From: Rubrivirga sp. SAORIC476
GTDB taxonomy: Bacteria > Bacteroidota > Rhodothermia > Rhodothermales > Rubricoccaceae
Assembly: GCF_002283555.1 (NCBI RefSeq)
Contig: NZ_MVOI01000006.1
Span: 124,001-188,000 of the forward strand
Length of the DNA stretch: 64,000 nt
Reading direction: 5' to 3'
The first letter of the stretch is position 1. The number at the start of each line of letters is the position of its first letter. The notes under the pieces were generated by a model. It searched no databases and had not been told where the DNA came from. It was given only the letters and a program-made list of their open reading frames with translations. The position numbers and the translations under genes are program-made. Positions 1 through 7,637 of this stretch are shown piece by piece.

Positions 1-235
1 GCGCGGCCTCGGTCTTCGAGAACAGCCCTGTGTCGACGCGGCGTGGCGCAGTGCTCACGATGACCGAGTCGACGGATGGGGTGAGCGTCCAGCCGGCCGC
101 CTCGGCAGCCTCGCGGAGGTGCGCCGTCACATCGGCCTGGTCTGCGCGGACCTCGTAATCGCGGTACGGCGGGCTGAACCGGGGCGCGCAGGCCGCCAGG
201 GCGAGGAGGAGAGCGAGGAAGGCGAGTCGAACCAT
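1..235 (-). CDS. Partial lipoprotein of unknown function
   Basis: The reading frame starts at an ATG at 235 and runs off the left edge, giving 78 residues. The N-terminus is a lipoprotein signal: MVRLAF, a Leu/Ala core and a lipobox ending LAAC at about residue 16, so the mature protein should be lipid-anchored in the envelope. The visible mature part (an R-A-D-Q-A-D stretch followed by an amphipathic helix) is not recognised. A perfect terminator hairpin lies 44 nt upstream of the start, so expression is either attenuated or driven from a promoter inside that short gap. Confidence 0.6.
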   Translation of the reverse strand, partial: MVRLAFLALLLALAACAPRFSPPYRDYEVRADQADVTAHLREAAEAAGWTLTPSVDSVIVSTAPRRVDTGLFSKTEAA

Positions 236-278
236 GACGTTCCGATGCTACCGCTTCCACTCGCCCGGCGCGAGGGAC

Positions 279-322
279 AAAAAAAAGCCGGGCGGACACG
301 CTCACCCGTACGTGTCCGCCCG
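279..322 (-). terminator. Rho-independent terminator with eight-T tail
   Basis: Twelve perfectly paired bases (289-300 with 311-322) enclose a 10-nt loop and are followed, on the minus strand, by eight consecutive Ts (286-279). It ends a transcript coming from the right, where no minus-strand protein gene is visible before coaX at 2995. Confidence 0.85.
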
Positions 323-716
323 ACGGTGCGCAGGCCGAAGCCGTGACGCGCACTTTGGTATCGCTCTTTCACGCCCCCTGCGTCATGCGCTCGTGGACGT
401 GCTGGGTTTCCTGACAAGGGGCGTGCCATCCGCAGCCGGACGGCAAAATCTCTTCTCCTGCGAAGCCAGAGGCGGGCTCCTAGCGATAGAAAGCACCGCC
501 CGTCTACTGTGCTGGACAGGTCTGTATCCGATTCGGTACGACCCTAAGGCTCGCTCTCGTTGCGAGTCGCTCTCAGAGTGCGTCAGAGGAGGCTTGAAGG
601 GGAGCACGCGTGAAGCCTCGGTCAGAATCCCGCCCATGCGCCGTGTACGACCGCGACGGCTTTACCTTTGCTTTCTACGGCCTGACCAGACCTCATCACC
701 CAACCCAACGGCCCCT
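323..716 (-). ncRNA. Candidate non-coding RNA or long leader
   Basis: The 481 bases between the lipoprotein start and the COX24-like gene hold no convincing protein gene. A strong minus-strand terminator closes the region, which implies a minus-strand RNA whose body lies somewhere in this interval. Several short helices can be drawn by eye (for example AGCAC with GTGCT around 490-512). I looked for, and did not find, the conserved blocks of tmRNA, RNase P RNA or SRP RNA; 6S-like RNA cannot be excluded. The 5' end is unknown. Confidence 0.3.
663..670 (+). promoter_or_regulatory. Bacteroidota-type -7 box (TACCTTTG)
   Basis: TACCTTTG matches the Bacteroidota TAnnTTTG -7 consensus exactly and lies 46 nt before the start of the COX24-like gene. 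No clear -33 TTTG partner is seen. Confidence 0.45.
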
Positions 717-812
717 ATGCCCTGCGGTAAGAAGCGTAAGCGACACAAGATCGCGACCCACAAGCGGAAGAAGCGGCTCCGGAAGAACCGCCACAAGAAG
801 AAGAACCGCTAG
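717..812 (+). CDS. AURKAIP1/COX24-domain mini ribosomal protein
   Basis: A 31-residue, extremely basic protein (MPCGKKRKRHK..., then KKRLRKNRHKKK) starting at the ATG at 717. This is the AURKAIP1/COX24 family, which includes the mitochondrial small-subunit protein mS38 and short Bacteroidota homologues described as ribosome-associated; the expected site of action is therefore the 30S subunit. The IATHKRKKRLRKNRHKKK core is the family signature. It is monocistronic: a -7-like box lies upstream and a GC-rich hairpin downstream. It is too short for many gene finders, but the family match makes it a firm call. Confidence 0.85.
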   Translation: MPCGKKRKRHKIATHKRKKRLRKNRHKKKNR

Positions 813-870
813 CGGTGGGCCGGGCGGGCGCCTCGCGCCTGCCTGCCGACGCGATCGGCACCTCTGTCAG

Positions 871-900
871 GCCGTCCCCAGATCGGGGGCGGCCTGTTTC
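871..900 (+). terminator. Hairpin terminator after the COX24-like gene
   Basis: GGCCGTCCCC (871-880) pairs with GGGGGCGGCC (886-895) around a 5-nt loop, followed by the short T-rich tail TGTTT. Confidence 0.6.
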
Positions 901-933
901 CGGTTGAGTCGGTCGGATCTCACGCCGCCCCGT

Positions 934-940
934 TATCTTG
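934..940 (+). promoter_or_regulatory. -7-like box (TATCTTG)
   Basis: TATCTTG lies 35 nt before the YtxH gene start and belongs to the TAnCTTnG family seen before many starts in this window. Confidence 0.4.
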
Positions 941-975
941 CGTTGTCCAACGCCTCGGTCCCCCCACCTCCTCTC

Positions 976-1296
976 ATGAGCCAGCGCACTCGAGCGGTCC
1001 GCGCCTCTCTCTTCGGTTTCCTCGTCGGCGGCGCGGCTGGCGTGACAGTCGGCCTTCTACTCGCGCCTGACGAAGGACGCCAACTCCGGCGCCGGGCAGC
1101 CTACCTGCTGGACCGCTGGGCGGGTGATCTCGCGGCGGTCGTGGACCGTCTCGACCGCGACGGGGCCTCCAGCGACGCCCGCGCCCGCGCCGATGCGCTG
1201 GTCGCCGACGCGCGTCAGCAGGCCGAGGACCTCCTCTCGGAGGCCGACGCGCTCATCAGCCAGGCCCGCCTCGGCCGGTCCGGCGACGGCGCCTAG
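976..1296 (+). CDS. YtxH domain-containing protein
   Basis: This 106-residue protein has a basic N-terminus, one glycine-rich transmembrane segment (about residues 11-30, FGFLVGGAAGVTVGLLLAP) ending in the APDEG motif typical of YtxH proteins, and a long charged helical tail (about 35-106) rich in Asp, Arg and Ala. YtxH proteins are small membrane-anchored proteins often linked to envelope stress, but their biochemical role is not established. The start is the ATG at 976, preceded by a C-rich leader with no Shine-Dalgarno sequence. Confidence 0.85.
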   Translation: MSQRTRAVRASLFGFLVGGAAGVTVGLLLAPDEGRQLRRRAAYLLDRWAGDLAAVVDRLDRDGASSDARARADALVADARQQAEDLLSEADALISQARLGRSGDGA

Positions 1297-1350
1297 CCGA
1301 TCTCTTTTCCTTCTGCGCGTCTACGCGCGACCACTCCGGTACCGGCACTC

Positions 1351-2262
1351 GTGCGTTTTACGATTCTCCTCCCCAGCGCGGAGGGCAAGGCGACCGGGGG
1401 CAACCCCCTCGCCCCCGACATGTTCGACTATCGCTCGTCGAACACGTTCAACTACTTCTCGCAACTCAACCCCGAGCGTCGAGCACTCATCGATGCGCTC
1501 CAGACCCAGGTCCGGGACGGCAGTGATGAGGACCTGGCCAAGCTCTTCGGTGTCAAGGGCGACACGCTCCAGGAGGCCGTCAGCGTAAACCTCGACGTGT
1601 ACCGCAGCCCGCTCATGGCGTCTGTGGACCGCTACGGGCCGGGTGTGATGTACGCCGCGATGGACTTCGCGGGACTGCCGACGGGCTCGCAGCGACGGCT
1701 GTTGGAGAACGGGGTCATCTTCTCGGGCCTCTTCGGTCTGCTCCGGCCCGACGACCTGATCCCGAACTACCGGCTCAAGATGGACGCCAAGGTGGAGGGC
1801 ATCGGGAAGGTGGCGAACTACTGGAAGGTGCCCCTCTCGACAGCGCTCAACGACTTGGTGGCGGGCCATGCGGTCTGGAACCTTCTGCCGGGCTCCCACG
1901 AGGCGGCTTGGGATGACGCGGGCACCTACGGCCGGATGATCCGGGTCAAGTTCTACAAGGAAGATGAGACGGGCGAGCGCACGGCCGTCTCGCATGGCGT
2001 CAAGGAACTGCGCGGCGCTCTCGTGGCCCACATCGTCAACGAGACGGCGGACTCGATCGGCTCGCTCGACCTTTGGGAGCCGCCGGACGGCTACGAGGTC
2101 GACCACGACGCCTCCGAGATCGACGAGGCCGGGGGCGGGACCGTCGTGATGGTGTCCAGTCCGGGTTGGGAGAAGCGCCGGGCGTCGCGTCGCAAGGCCC
2201 GCGCCGAGGCCGAGGCGGAGGCTGCTGCCGCCCGCCGCGCCCGCGAAGAGGACGACGACTAG
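1351..2262 (+). CDS. yaaA: YaaA family peroxide-stress protein (DUF328)
   Basis: The 303-residue product starts at a GTG and opens with the family signature (M)RFTILLPSAEGK. YaaA proteins bind DNA and lower free intracellular iron during hydrogen peroxide stress in E. coli; that role is transferred by homology. The YaaA fold occupies roughly residues 1-255 (YRSPLMASVDRYGPGVMY in the first half, NYWKVPLS and GSHEAAW later). The C-terminal about 45 residues are an extra highly charged Ala/Arg/Glu tail absent from the 258-residue E. coli protein. A hairpin lies just downstream, before udk. Confidence 0.9.
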   Translation: MRFTILLPSAEGKATGGNPLAPDMFDYRSSNTFNYFSQLNPERRALIDALQTQVRDGSDEDLAKLFGVKGDTLQEAVSVNLDVYRSPLMASVDRYGPGVMYAAMDFAGLPTGSQRRLLENGVIFSGLFGLLRPDDLIPNYRLKMDAKVEGIGKVANYWKVPLSTALNDLVAGHAVWNLLPGSHEAAWDDAGTYGRMIRVKFYKEDETGERTAVSHGVKELRGALVAHIVNETADSIGSLDLWEPPDGYEVDHDASEIDEAGGGTVVMVSSPGWEKRRASRRKARAEAEAEAAAARRAREEDDD

Positions 2263-2264
2263 AG

Positions 2265-2304
2265 AGCCGTCAGGAGTCAGAGCCGACCGCCTGACCTGAC
2301 GGCT
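2265..2304. repeat. Intergenic inverted repeat between yaaA and udk
   Basis: AGCCGTCAG (2265-2273) pairs with CTGACGGCT (2296-2304), and inner GTCAG (2276-2280) pairs with CTGAC (2291-2295). It begins directly after the yaaA stop codon and has no T run. The CTGA(C/T) unit recurs four times on the right side (2291-2316). It could be a weak terminator or a processing site. Confidence 0.55.
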
Positions 2305-2332
2305 GACATCTGATCACCGACGCCTTCTCACC

Positions 2333-2959
2333 ATGTCCGTCGTCATCGGCATCGCCGGAGGGTCCGGCTCGGGCAAGACCACCGTCCAGCGCCGCGTCAT
2401 GGAGCGGTTCGGGACGCGCCGGATCGCGCTGCTCGACCACGACGCCTACTACCGGCCGCTGGACCACCTCTCGCCGGAGCAGCGCGCACGCTTCAACTTC
2501 GACCACCCGGACGCGCTGGAGAGCGACCTGATGGTGGCCCACCTCGACCGCCTCATCGCGGGCGAGGCCGTCGAGAAGCCGACCTACTCGTTCGAGACGC
2601 ATAGCCGGCTGGAGGCGACGCAGACCGTCGAGCCGCGCCCCGTCGTGTTGGTGGAAGGCATCCTCGTCCTCGCCGAGCCCGCCCTCCGGGAGCGGATGGA
2701 TGTCAAGCTGTTCGTGGACGCCGCGCCCGACGTGCGGCTGATGCGCCGGATGGAGCGTGACCTGCACGAGCGGGGGCGCTCCGTGGAGTCGGTGCTCGAA
2801 CAGTACCGGCGGACGGTGCGCCCGATGCATCTCGAGTTCGTGGAGCCTTCCAAGCGCCACGCCGACGTGATCATCCCCCGCGGGGGGCAAAACCAGGTGG
2901 CCATCGACATGGTGCTCGCACGGGTGCAGTCGCTGCTGGACCTCGACGCGCGCGGCTAA
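2333..2959 (+). CDS. udk: Uridine kinase
   Basis: This 208-residue cytoplasmic P-loop kinase phosphorylates uridine and cytidine to UMP and CMP with ATP or GTP in pyrimidine salvage. Walker A is GGSGSGKT at residues 9-16; the HDAYYRP motif (about 38-44) and FNFDHPDALES (about 58-68) are diagnostic for uridine-cytidine kinases. Length matches the family (about 205-215). It is the second salvage enzyme of the area, with a pyrimidine-nucleoside phosphorylase at 8.6-9.95 kb. It is probably transcribed with yaaA, 70 nt upstream, unless the hairpin between them terminates. Confidence 0.95.
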   Translation: MSVVIGIAGGSGSGKTTVQRRVMERFGTRRIALLDHDAYYRPLDHLSPEQRARFNFDHPDALESDLMVAHLDRLIAGEAVEKPTYSFETHSRLEATQTVEPRPVVLVEGILVLAEPALRERMDVKLFVDAAPDVRLMRRMERDLHERGRSVESVLEQYRRTVRPMHLEFVEPSKRHADVIIPRGGQNQVAIDMVLARVQSLLDLDARG

Positions 2960-2994
2960 GTCGGTTGGGGGCGGTCTGAGCGTCGAGCCTGGAT

Positions 2995-3741
2995 CTACCG
3001 GTCGGCGGAGCCGCTCAGGATCCGGACGCCGTCCAGCACCAGCGTCGGCTCGACGCGGTCCACCTCGGGGATGCGCTCGGCCAGCCAGCCAGCCCAGCCA
3101 CCGGTGGCGATCACGAGCGCCTCGCCGCTGAGCGCGGCCTGCGTGCGGTGGAGAAGGCCCGCTACGCCGTCGACCACGAGGACACCGAGGCCAGCCTGGA
3201 TGGCACCGACCGACGAGTCGCCGACGGGCAGGACGGCGTCCGGCCAGGGGACCTCGGGGAGTTGGCCGGTGCCGCGAGCCAGCGACCGCCGCAGGAGATC
3301 CGGGCCGGGCAGGATGGCGCCGCCGAGGTAGGCGGGCTCCGCCGACACCACCTCGGTCGTGAGGGTGGTCCCGGCGTCGAGCGCGATCACCGGCCCCCCC
3401 CGGGCGAGCGCGTGCGCGGCGACGGCCGCCGCCAGCCGGTCCGTCCCCAACGTGTGCGGCGTCGCGTACGCCATCCGGAAGGGGAGGGAGAGGTCGACCG
3501 AGACGACCAGCGGTGTGGTCCCCGTGAGAGCGGTCAGCACGTCCACCAGTGGCGGCGTCAACCTCGGCACGACGGAGCAGAGTCCGCTCGCCCCGACCTC
3601 GCCCGCCAGCTTTCCGAGGCGGGCCATCCAGACCTCGACCGATGCGTCGTCTGAGGGAAACCGGGTGACCTCAGACCACGCGCCATCCCACACCGCTGCC
3701 TTGACGGTCGTGTTGCCAACATCGAGGGCGAGGAAGGGCAC
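2995..3741 (-). CDS. coaX: Type III pantothenate kinase
   Basis: CoaX phosphorylates pantothenate with ATP, the first step of coenzyme A synthesis. The N-terminal phosphate-binding motif ALDVGNTT is at about residues 5-12, and GTDRLAAA, LDAGTT and GGAILPG follow in the order expected for the acetate/sugar kinase fold. I prefer the GTG at 3741, which gives 248 residues and places the DVGNT motif near the N-terminus as in other CoaX proteins; an in-frame start at 3783 would add 14 atypical residues. panC and panD lie far right at 51.7-53.2 kb, so the pathway is present but split. Confidence 0.92.
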   Translation of the reverse strand: MPFLALDVGNTTVKAAVWDGAWSEVTRFPSDDASVEVWMARLGKLAGEVGASGLCSVVPRLTPPLVDVLTALTGTTPLVVSVDLSLPFRMAYATPHTLGTDRLAAAVAAHALARGGPVIALDAGTTLTTEVVSAEPAYLGGAILPGPDLLRRSLARGTGQLPEVPWPDAVLPVGDSSVGAIQAGLGVLVVDGVAGLLHRTQAALSGEALVIATGGWAGWLAERIPEVDRVEPTLVLDGVRILSGSADR

Positions 3742-3833
3742 AGCGTTCAAGAGCGTCGAGCGGGGTGGGTCACGGCGCCGCATCTGGCCGCTTCTGCCGA
3801 GTGCTGATTCGCTTTTCCCACGAACGCGACGAC

Positions 3834-5093
3834 CTACAGCGACTCGATGCGGACGGCGTCGATGCGGTTGGGGCTGGCCTTGACGATGGTGAAGCGATGG
3901 CCTGCGTGGTCGAAGGCGTCGCGCTCGGCGGGGACGCTGCCCATGTGGGCGAGCACGAACCCGGCCACGGTGTCGAAGTCTCCCTCCTCCAACTCGATGC
4001 CCTCCTCCTCGGCGAGGGCCTCCAACTCGACGCGGCCGTGGACCAGCACCGTTCGGTCGTCCACGCGACGGATGGGCGCAGCGACGGGGTCGTGCTCGTC
4101 GCGGATGTCGCCGAAGAGCTCCTCCAGCAAGTCCTCCAGCGTCACGATGCCCGCCGTGCCGCCGTACTCGTCCACGGCGACCGCCAGCGTGGTGCCGCCC
4201 TGGAGGAAGTCGAACAGCAGGTCGCGCGCAGGCTTCGACTCCGGGACGACGCGGGCCGGGCGGAGGATGGAGCCCAGCGTCTCGGGCGCGTGGAAGAGGT
4301 CGTGCGCGAGGACCACGCCCACGATCCGGTCCACGTTCTCGCGGTAGACCGGCAGGCGGCTGTAGCCGGTGTCGATGAACGTCTTGCGGACCTCCTCGAT
4401 GGTCGCGCCTTCCTCGACGGCCTTGATCTCGGTCCGCGGGATCATCGAGTCCTTGACGCGGAGGCTGCGGAGCTCGAACACGTTGGAGAGGATCTCCGAC
4501 TCCTCCTCGTCGAGGTCGAGCGTGCCCGTCTCGCGGCTCTCCCGGATGACCAGTTCGAAGTCGCGCTGGAGGAACTGCTGCACGGTGCCTGCCTCGCCCT
4601 TCGCCATGCGCACGAACAGCCCGCTCACCCAGCCGGCGGCCTTGATGAACACCCAGAAGATGCCGTACGTCAGCTTCAGCGGTCCGGCGAGCACGAGCAG
4701 GACGCGGACCGGCGGCTGCCGCAGCAGCGACTTCGGAATCACCTCGCCGAGGACCAGCACCACCAGCGCCGCGATCACGGTCTGGGCGACGAGCACCCAG
4801 GGGCCGGGCTCCGCAAGGCCGAGCGCGCCCCCGAAGAAGGCTTCGAGCGGCGGCTCCAGCGCGAAGCTCATCAGCATCGAGTAGACCACCAGCGCGATGT
4901 TGTTGCCCACGAGTGTCGTGGTGAGCAACGTGCCGGGGTCGGCCAGGAAGTCCTGGACCACCTTGCCCATCCGGCCGGACTGGCGCGCGCGTGCCTCCGT
5001 CTTGAGCCGGTTCGCCGTCACGAACGCGATCTCCGAGCCGGAGAAGAACGCGCTCAGGGCGAGCATGAGCAGGATGAGGAGGAAGACGGTCAT
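3834..5093 (-). CDS. CorC/HlyC family CNNM-type transporter
   Basis: This 419-residue membrane protein has a DUF21/CNNM domain at residues 1 to about 190 with several hydrophobic helices, opening with the FFSGSEIAF motif. Two CBS domains follow (about 205-330, containing MIPRTEI and VDEYGGTAGIVTLEDLLEE), and a CorC/HlyC C-terminal domain (about 340-419, DFDTVAGFVL). The family covers magnesium/cobalt efflux proteins and the Bacteroidota gliding protein GldE; which role applies cannot be told from sequence. It starts 60 nt after the enoyl-CoA hydratase stop; that gap contains a direct and inverted repeat. Confidence 0.92.
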   Translation of the reverse strand: MTVFLLILLMLALSAFFSGSEIAFVTANRLKTEARARQSGRMGKVVQDFLADPGTLLTTTLVGNNIALVVYSMLMSFALEPPLEAFFGGALGLAEPGPWVLVAQTVIAALVVLVLGEVIPKSLLRQPPVRVLLVLAGPLKLTYGIFWVFIKAAGWVSGLFVRMAKGEAGTVQQFLQRDFELVIRESRETGTLDLDEEESEILSNVFELRSLRVKDSMIPRTEIKAVEEGATIEEVRKTFIDTGYSRLPVYRENVDRIVGVVLAHDLFHAPETLGSILRPARVVPESKPARDLLFDFLQGGTTLAVAVDEYGGTAGIVTLEDLLEELFGDIRDEHDPVAAPIRRVDDRTVLVHGRVELEALAEEEGIELEEGDFDTVAGFVLAHMGSVPAERDAFDHAGHRFTIVKASPNRIDAVRIESL

Positions 5094-5096
5094 GGT

Positions 5097-5152
5097 GGGG
5101 TGAAGGGCGACCGGGAAGGGGTGAAGGGCTCGTCGCTCCTCACCCTTCGACC
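5097..5152. repeat. Direct repeat plus inverted copy before the CorC-type gene
   Basis: GGGGTGAAGGGC occurs twice, at 5097-5108 and 5118-5129, a period of 21 bp. An inverted partner, CCCTTCgACC at 5143-5152, can pair with GGTGAAGGG (5120-5128). The element fills the space between one stop codon and the next start codon. Confidence 0.55.
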
Positions 5153-5153
5153 G

Positions 5154-5936
5154 CTACCTCCCTTGGAACTCCGGCGTCTGGCGCTCCAGGAAGGCCATCA
5201 CGCCCTCCGCGAAGTCCTCGGTGGCGGCGCACTGGGCGAACAGGGCGGCTTCCTGCTGGAGCCCCTGTGGCATCGGCAGCTCTGCCGCGCGGAGGGCCTG
5301 GAGCGTCATGGCCACCGCGACGGGCGCCTTCGACGCGATCGTCAGCACGAACTGGCGGGCCGTCTCCAGCAGGTCCGCCTGGGGGACGACGCGGTTCACG
5401 AGGCCGATCTCGTAGGCGCGCTGCGCCGAGATCCGCTCGCCCGTCAGCAGCATCTCGGTCGCGATCCCGCGCCCGACGAGGCGCGGCAGGCGCTGCGTCC
5501 CGCCGAAGCCCGCGATCAGACCCAGCTGGACCTCGGGCTGGCCGAACTGCGCCGTCTCGGCGGCGACGCGGAGGTGGCAGGCCATCGCCAGCTCGCAGCC
5601 TCCGCCCAGCGCGAAGCCGTTGACGGCCGCGACGACCGGCTTGGGCGTGTTCTCGATGCTCGTGAACACCGCCTGCCCGCGTGCGGCGAACCGGTGGGCG
5701 TCGAGCGACTCCATGCCTGCGAACTCCGAGATGTCGGCCCCGGCGGCGAACGCCTTCTCGCCCGCGCCCGTGATCACGACGCCGCGGACATCGTCCTGAC
5801 GGGCGAGCCGCAGCGCCTTCGACAGCTCGGCGACGAGCTGTTGGCTGAGCGCGTTGAGCGCGTCGGGCCGGTCGAGAGTGATCGTGAGGACGCCGTCGGC
5901 GTCGGTCTCCGTGCGGAGGGTCTGGAAGTCAGGCAC
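5154..5936 (-). CDS. Enoyl-CoA hydratase/isomerase family protein
   Basis: This 260-residue crotonase-fold enzyme probably adds water to trans-2-enoyl-CoA in fatty-acid oxidation or a related pathway. The oxyanion-hole segment is [11 protein letters not shown] (about residues 62-72). The two catalytic glutamates of true hydratases are both present at the canonical 20-residue spacing: Glu115 in GGGCELA and Glu135 in GQPEVQLGL, followed by GGTQRLPR. The start is GTG at 5936. It lies between the CorC-type gene and the PspA locus on the same strand, without other beta-oxidation genes, so the precise substrate is open. Confidence 0.93.
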   Translation of the reverse strand: MPDFQTLRTETDADGVLTITLDRPDALNALSQQLVAELSKALRLARQDDVRGVVITGAGEKAFAAGADISEFAGMESLDAHRFAARGQAVFTSIENTPKPVVAAVNGFALGGGCELAMACHLRVAAETAQFGQPEVQLGLIAGFGGTQRLPRLVGRGIATEMLLTGERISAQRAYEIGLVNRVVPQADLLETARQFVLTIASKAPVAVAMTLQALRAAELPMPQGLQQEAALFAQCAATEDFAEGVMAFLERQTPEFQGR

Positions 5937-6067
5937 GAGGGTGGGGGAGATGGGCAGTGGAAAACAGGAGCGGGCCGGCGGGAGGTCAATGGCGCCTCGG
6001 GGAGAGCGACGAGGCCCGAGGCGGATCTGCCTCGGCCCCTTCCCCGGTTCCTGCGGTCACAGCGAGC

Positions 6068-7003
6068 TTACCCCTCGCGCTGGCGGCGGCGGAGGTCGGC
6101 TTCCGTGTTGGCGGCGTCGCCCAGAATGTCGTCGAGGTCGTCCATGAGGCCGGCGTCAATGCGGCCCTCGACGCGCCCGATCTCTCCGGCGGACGACGTC
6201 TCGAAGGCCTCCAGGTCGAGTTCGTTGAGTCCGTCAATGCCGAGCGTGTCGTCGAGCGCCTCCATGGAGTGCTGCGTCTCCTCGACCTCGTTCATGAGCG
6301 TGTCGAGTTGGAAGGAGACCTCCTCGGGGTTCTGCATCGTCAGCGACTGCTCGTAGACATAGCGCGTCACGTCCTCGATGGTCTCCAGCTGGGCCTCGAT
6401 GATGGCGAGGTTCTCGCCCGCCTTCTTGAACCGGTCGAGGCGCTTCTCCAGGATCAGCAGGCGCCGCTGCTTGATGGCGCGGACGCGGGGCGGGTCGGCC
6501 TGCATCTCGTTCTGGAGGCCCGTGATGGCGTTCACGATGTCGTTCTCGCCGGTCCGCCGCGCGAACTGGACGTAGCGCTCCTTGAGTTGGAGCAGGTTCA
6601 GGTGCGCGTCGAGCAGGCCGTCGAGCTTCTTGAGGTGCGCGTCGAGCAGGCCCTGGCTGGAGTACGGCAGCTTGGCGTAGTTGTCCTTGATCGCCTTCTC
6701 CATGTTCCGGAAGCGGACGTAGCGCTTCTGGTCGTCTTTGGCGAGGGTGCGAAAGACCTCGCGGTCGCGGGGCGCCTTGCGCCGCTCGTCGACCTTGCGG
6801 GAGCGGACGACGCGTTTGTAGCGCTCGTTGCGGGGGAGGATGCCGAGGTAGAGAAGCTCCGCGGCGGCGGCGAAGACGAGCAGGATGTTGGCGGCGGCCG
6901 CCCCCGGCAACAGGAGCGCCGTGACGAGGGCCAGGATCAGGAAGCCCAGGTTCACCGGGCTCATGAAGGCCTCCTTCGTGAAGTTGATCGTCTCGTCGGG
7001 CAT
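6068..7003 (-). CDS. Membrane-anchored coiled-coil protein of the PspA locus
   Basis: This 311-residue protein is not recognised by family. Residues about 15-56 form two adjacent hydrophobic helices (GFLILALVTALLLP and NILLVFAAAAELLYLGIL). The rest is a long charged helical region, predicted coiled coil, with a repeated LLDAHLKKLD / LLDAHLNLLQ pair near 118-140, ending in an acidic helical tail. It is the third gene of a minus-strand set led by pspA (7638-8405) and the 160-residue gene (7076-7558). The arrangement suggests a membrane partner or docking protein for the PspA-like protein; this is inference from gene order. Confidence 0.8.
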   Translation of the reverse strand: MPDETINFTKEAFMSPVNLGFLILALVTALLLPGAAAANILLVFAAAAELLYLGILPRNERYKRVVRSRKVDERRKAPRDREVFRTLAKDDQKRYVRFRNMEKAIKDNYAKLPYSSQGLLDAHLKKLDGLLDAHLNLLQLKERYVQFARRTGENDIVNAITGLQNEMQADPPRVRAIKQRRLLILEKRLDRFKKAGENLAIIEAQLETIEDVTRYVYEQSLTMQNPEEVSFQLDTLMNEVEETQHSMEALDDTLGIDGLNELDLEAFETSSAGEIGRVEGRIDAGLMDDLDDILGDAANTEADLRRRQREG

Positions 7004-7010
7004 TGCGGGG

Positions 7011-7078
7011 TGATGGGTGATAGGGTGATGGGTGATGGGTCGGGCGGGATGCCCTCACGCATCACGGATCACGCATCA
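7011..7078. repeat. Opposed heptamer repeats before the membrane coiled-coil gene
   Basis: Four TGATGGG-type units (7011-7017, 7018-7025 with one extra A, 7026-7032, 7033-7039) are followed by three CGCATCA-type heptamers (7058-7078). The two groups are roughly inverted to each other and can form a hairpin. Together they fill the gap between the preceding stop codon, which lies inside the last unit, and the next start at 7003. Confidence 0.6.
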
Positions 7079-7558
7079 GGCGGGGCGTCGGCCGATGGTC
7101 TTGGCACCGGCGTTGCCCGTCTCGGGCGTCTCGTCGGCGGGCGGGGGCGTGCGGCCGATGGTCTTGGCCGAGGCGGGCGCGCTCGGGCTGGCGGCATTCT
7201 GGGCGGCCTCCGGCGCGGTCGGCTCGCCGCCGCCCATCTGGGCCTTCATCTGCCGCACGAGGGCCTCGGCCTCGGCCTTGGCGAGCGCCTCGCGGTCGAC
7301 CTCCTCGGCATTGCCGGTGACCGGCGCGAGGCCTTCGGTGGCCAGCTCGAAGCGAGCCTCCGACAGCGCCGCATCGCGCATCAGCTTGTCGGTCATCGCG
7401 TCGGTCTCGGCCTCCAGCTCCGGGTTGCGCATGGCGTTGAGCGCGTTGGCCGTGGAGGCCATGCGCTGGGCGCCACGGTGCTGCTGCTTGAGGGCGCGCA
7501 GCTTCTGGAGGTGGGCCTTCTCCTCGGCCTTGATGCGCTCGAACTCGGACTTGTCCAT
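7076..7558 (-). CDS. PspA-locus soluble helical protein with duplicated KTIGR motif
   Basis: This 160-residue protein of unknown family starts at the ATG at 7558. Residues 1 to about 105 are helical and charged (MDKSEFERIKAEEKAHLQ...), with no signal or membrane segment. The last 40 residues are a low-complexity Pro/Ala linker carrying AKTIGR twice, about 20 residues apart, the second nearly at the C-terminus. It lies between pspA and the membrane coiled-coil gene. The paired short motif looks like a peptide ligand or phosphorylation tag for a partner domain, but that is speculation. Confidence 0.8.
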   Translation of the reverse strand: MDKSEFERIKAEEKAHLQKLRALKQQHRGAQRMASTANALNAMRNPELEAETDAMTDKLMRDAALSEARFELATEGLAPVTGNAEEVDREALAKAEAEALVRQMKAQMGGGEPTAPEAAQNAASPSAPASAKTIGRTPPPADETPETGNAGAKTIGRRPA

Positions 7559-7637
7559 AATGGGTGCGGAATGCGGGAGGAGGGGGTGCGTAGAGGAGAG
7601 AACGCCATCCCTCCTCTCCGTATCCCATCGTCCCTCG

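Noticed and set aside
323-660. tmRNA, RNase P RNA or SRP RNA in the left gene-free region
   Set aside because: None of the conserved core blocks (for example the RNase P AGGAAAGTCCGGGC or SRP CCGGAAGG-AGCAGC) is present on either strand; 6S-like RNA is left open.
3765-6356. An 863-codon open frame on the plus strand opposite the CorC-type and enoyl-CoA hydratase genes
   Set aside because: It is an antisense shadow: high GC removes stop codons, its product is low-complexity Arg/Glu/His/Leu, and both opposite-strand genes are unmistakable.
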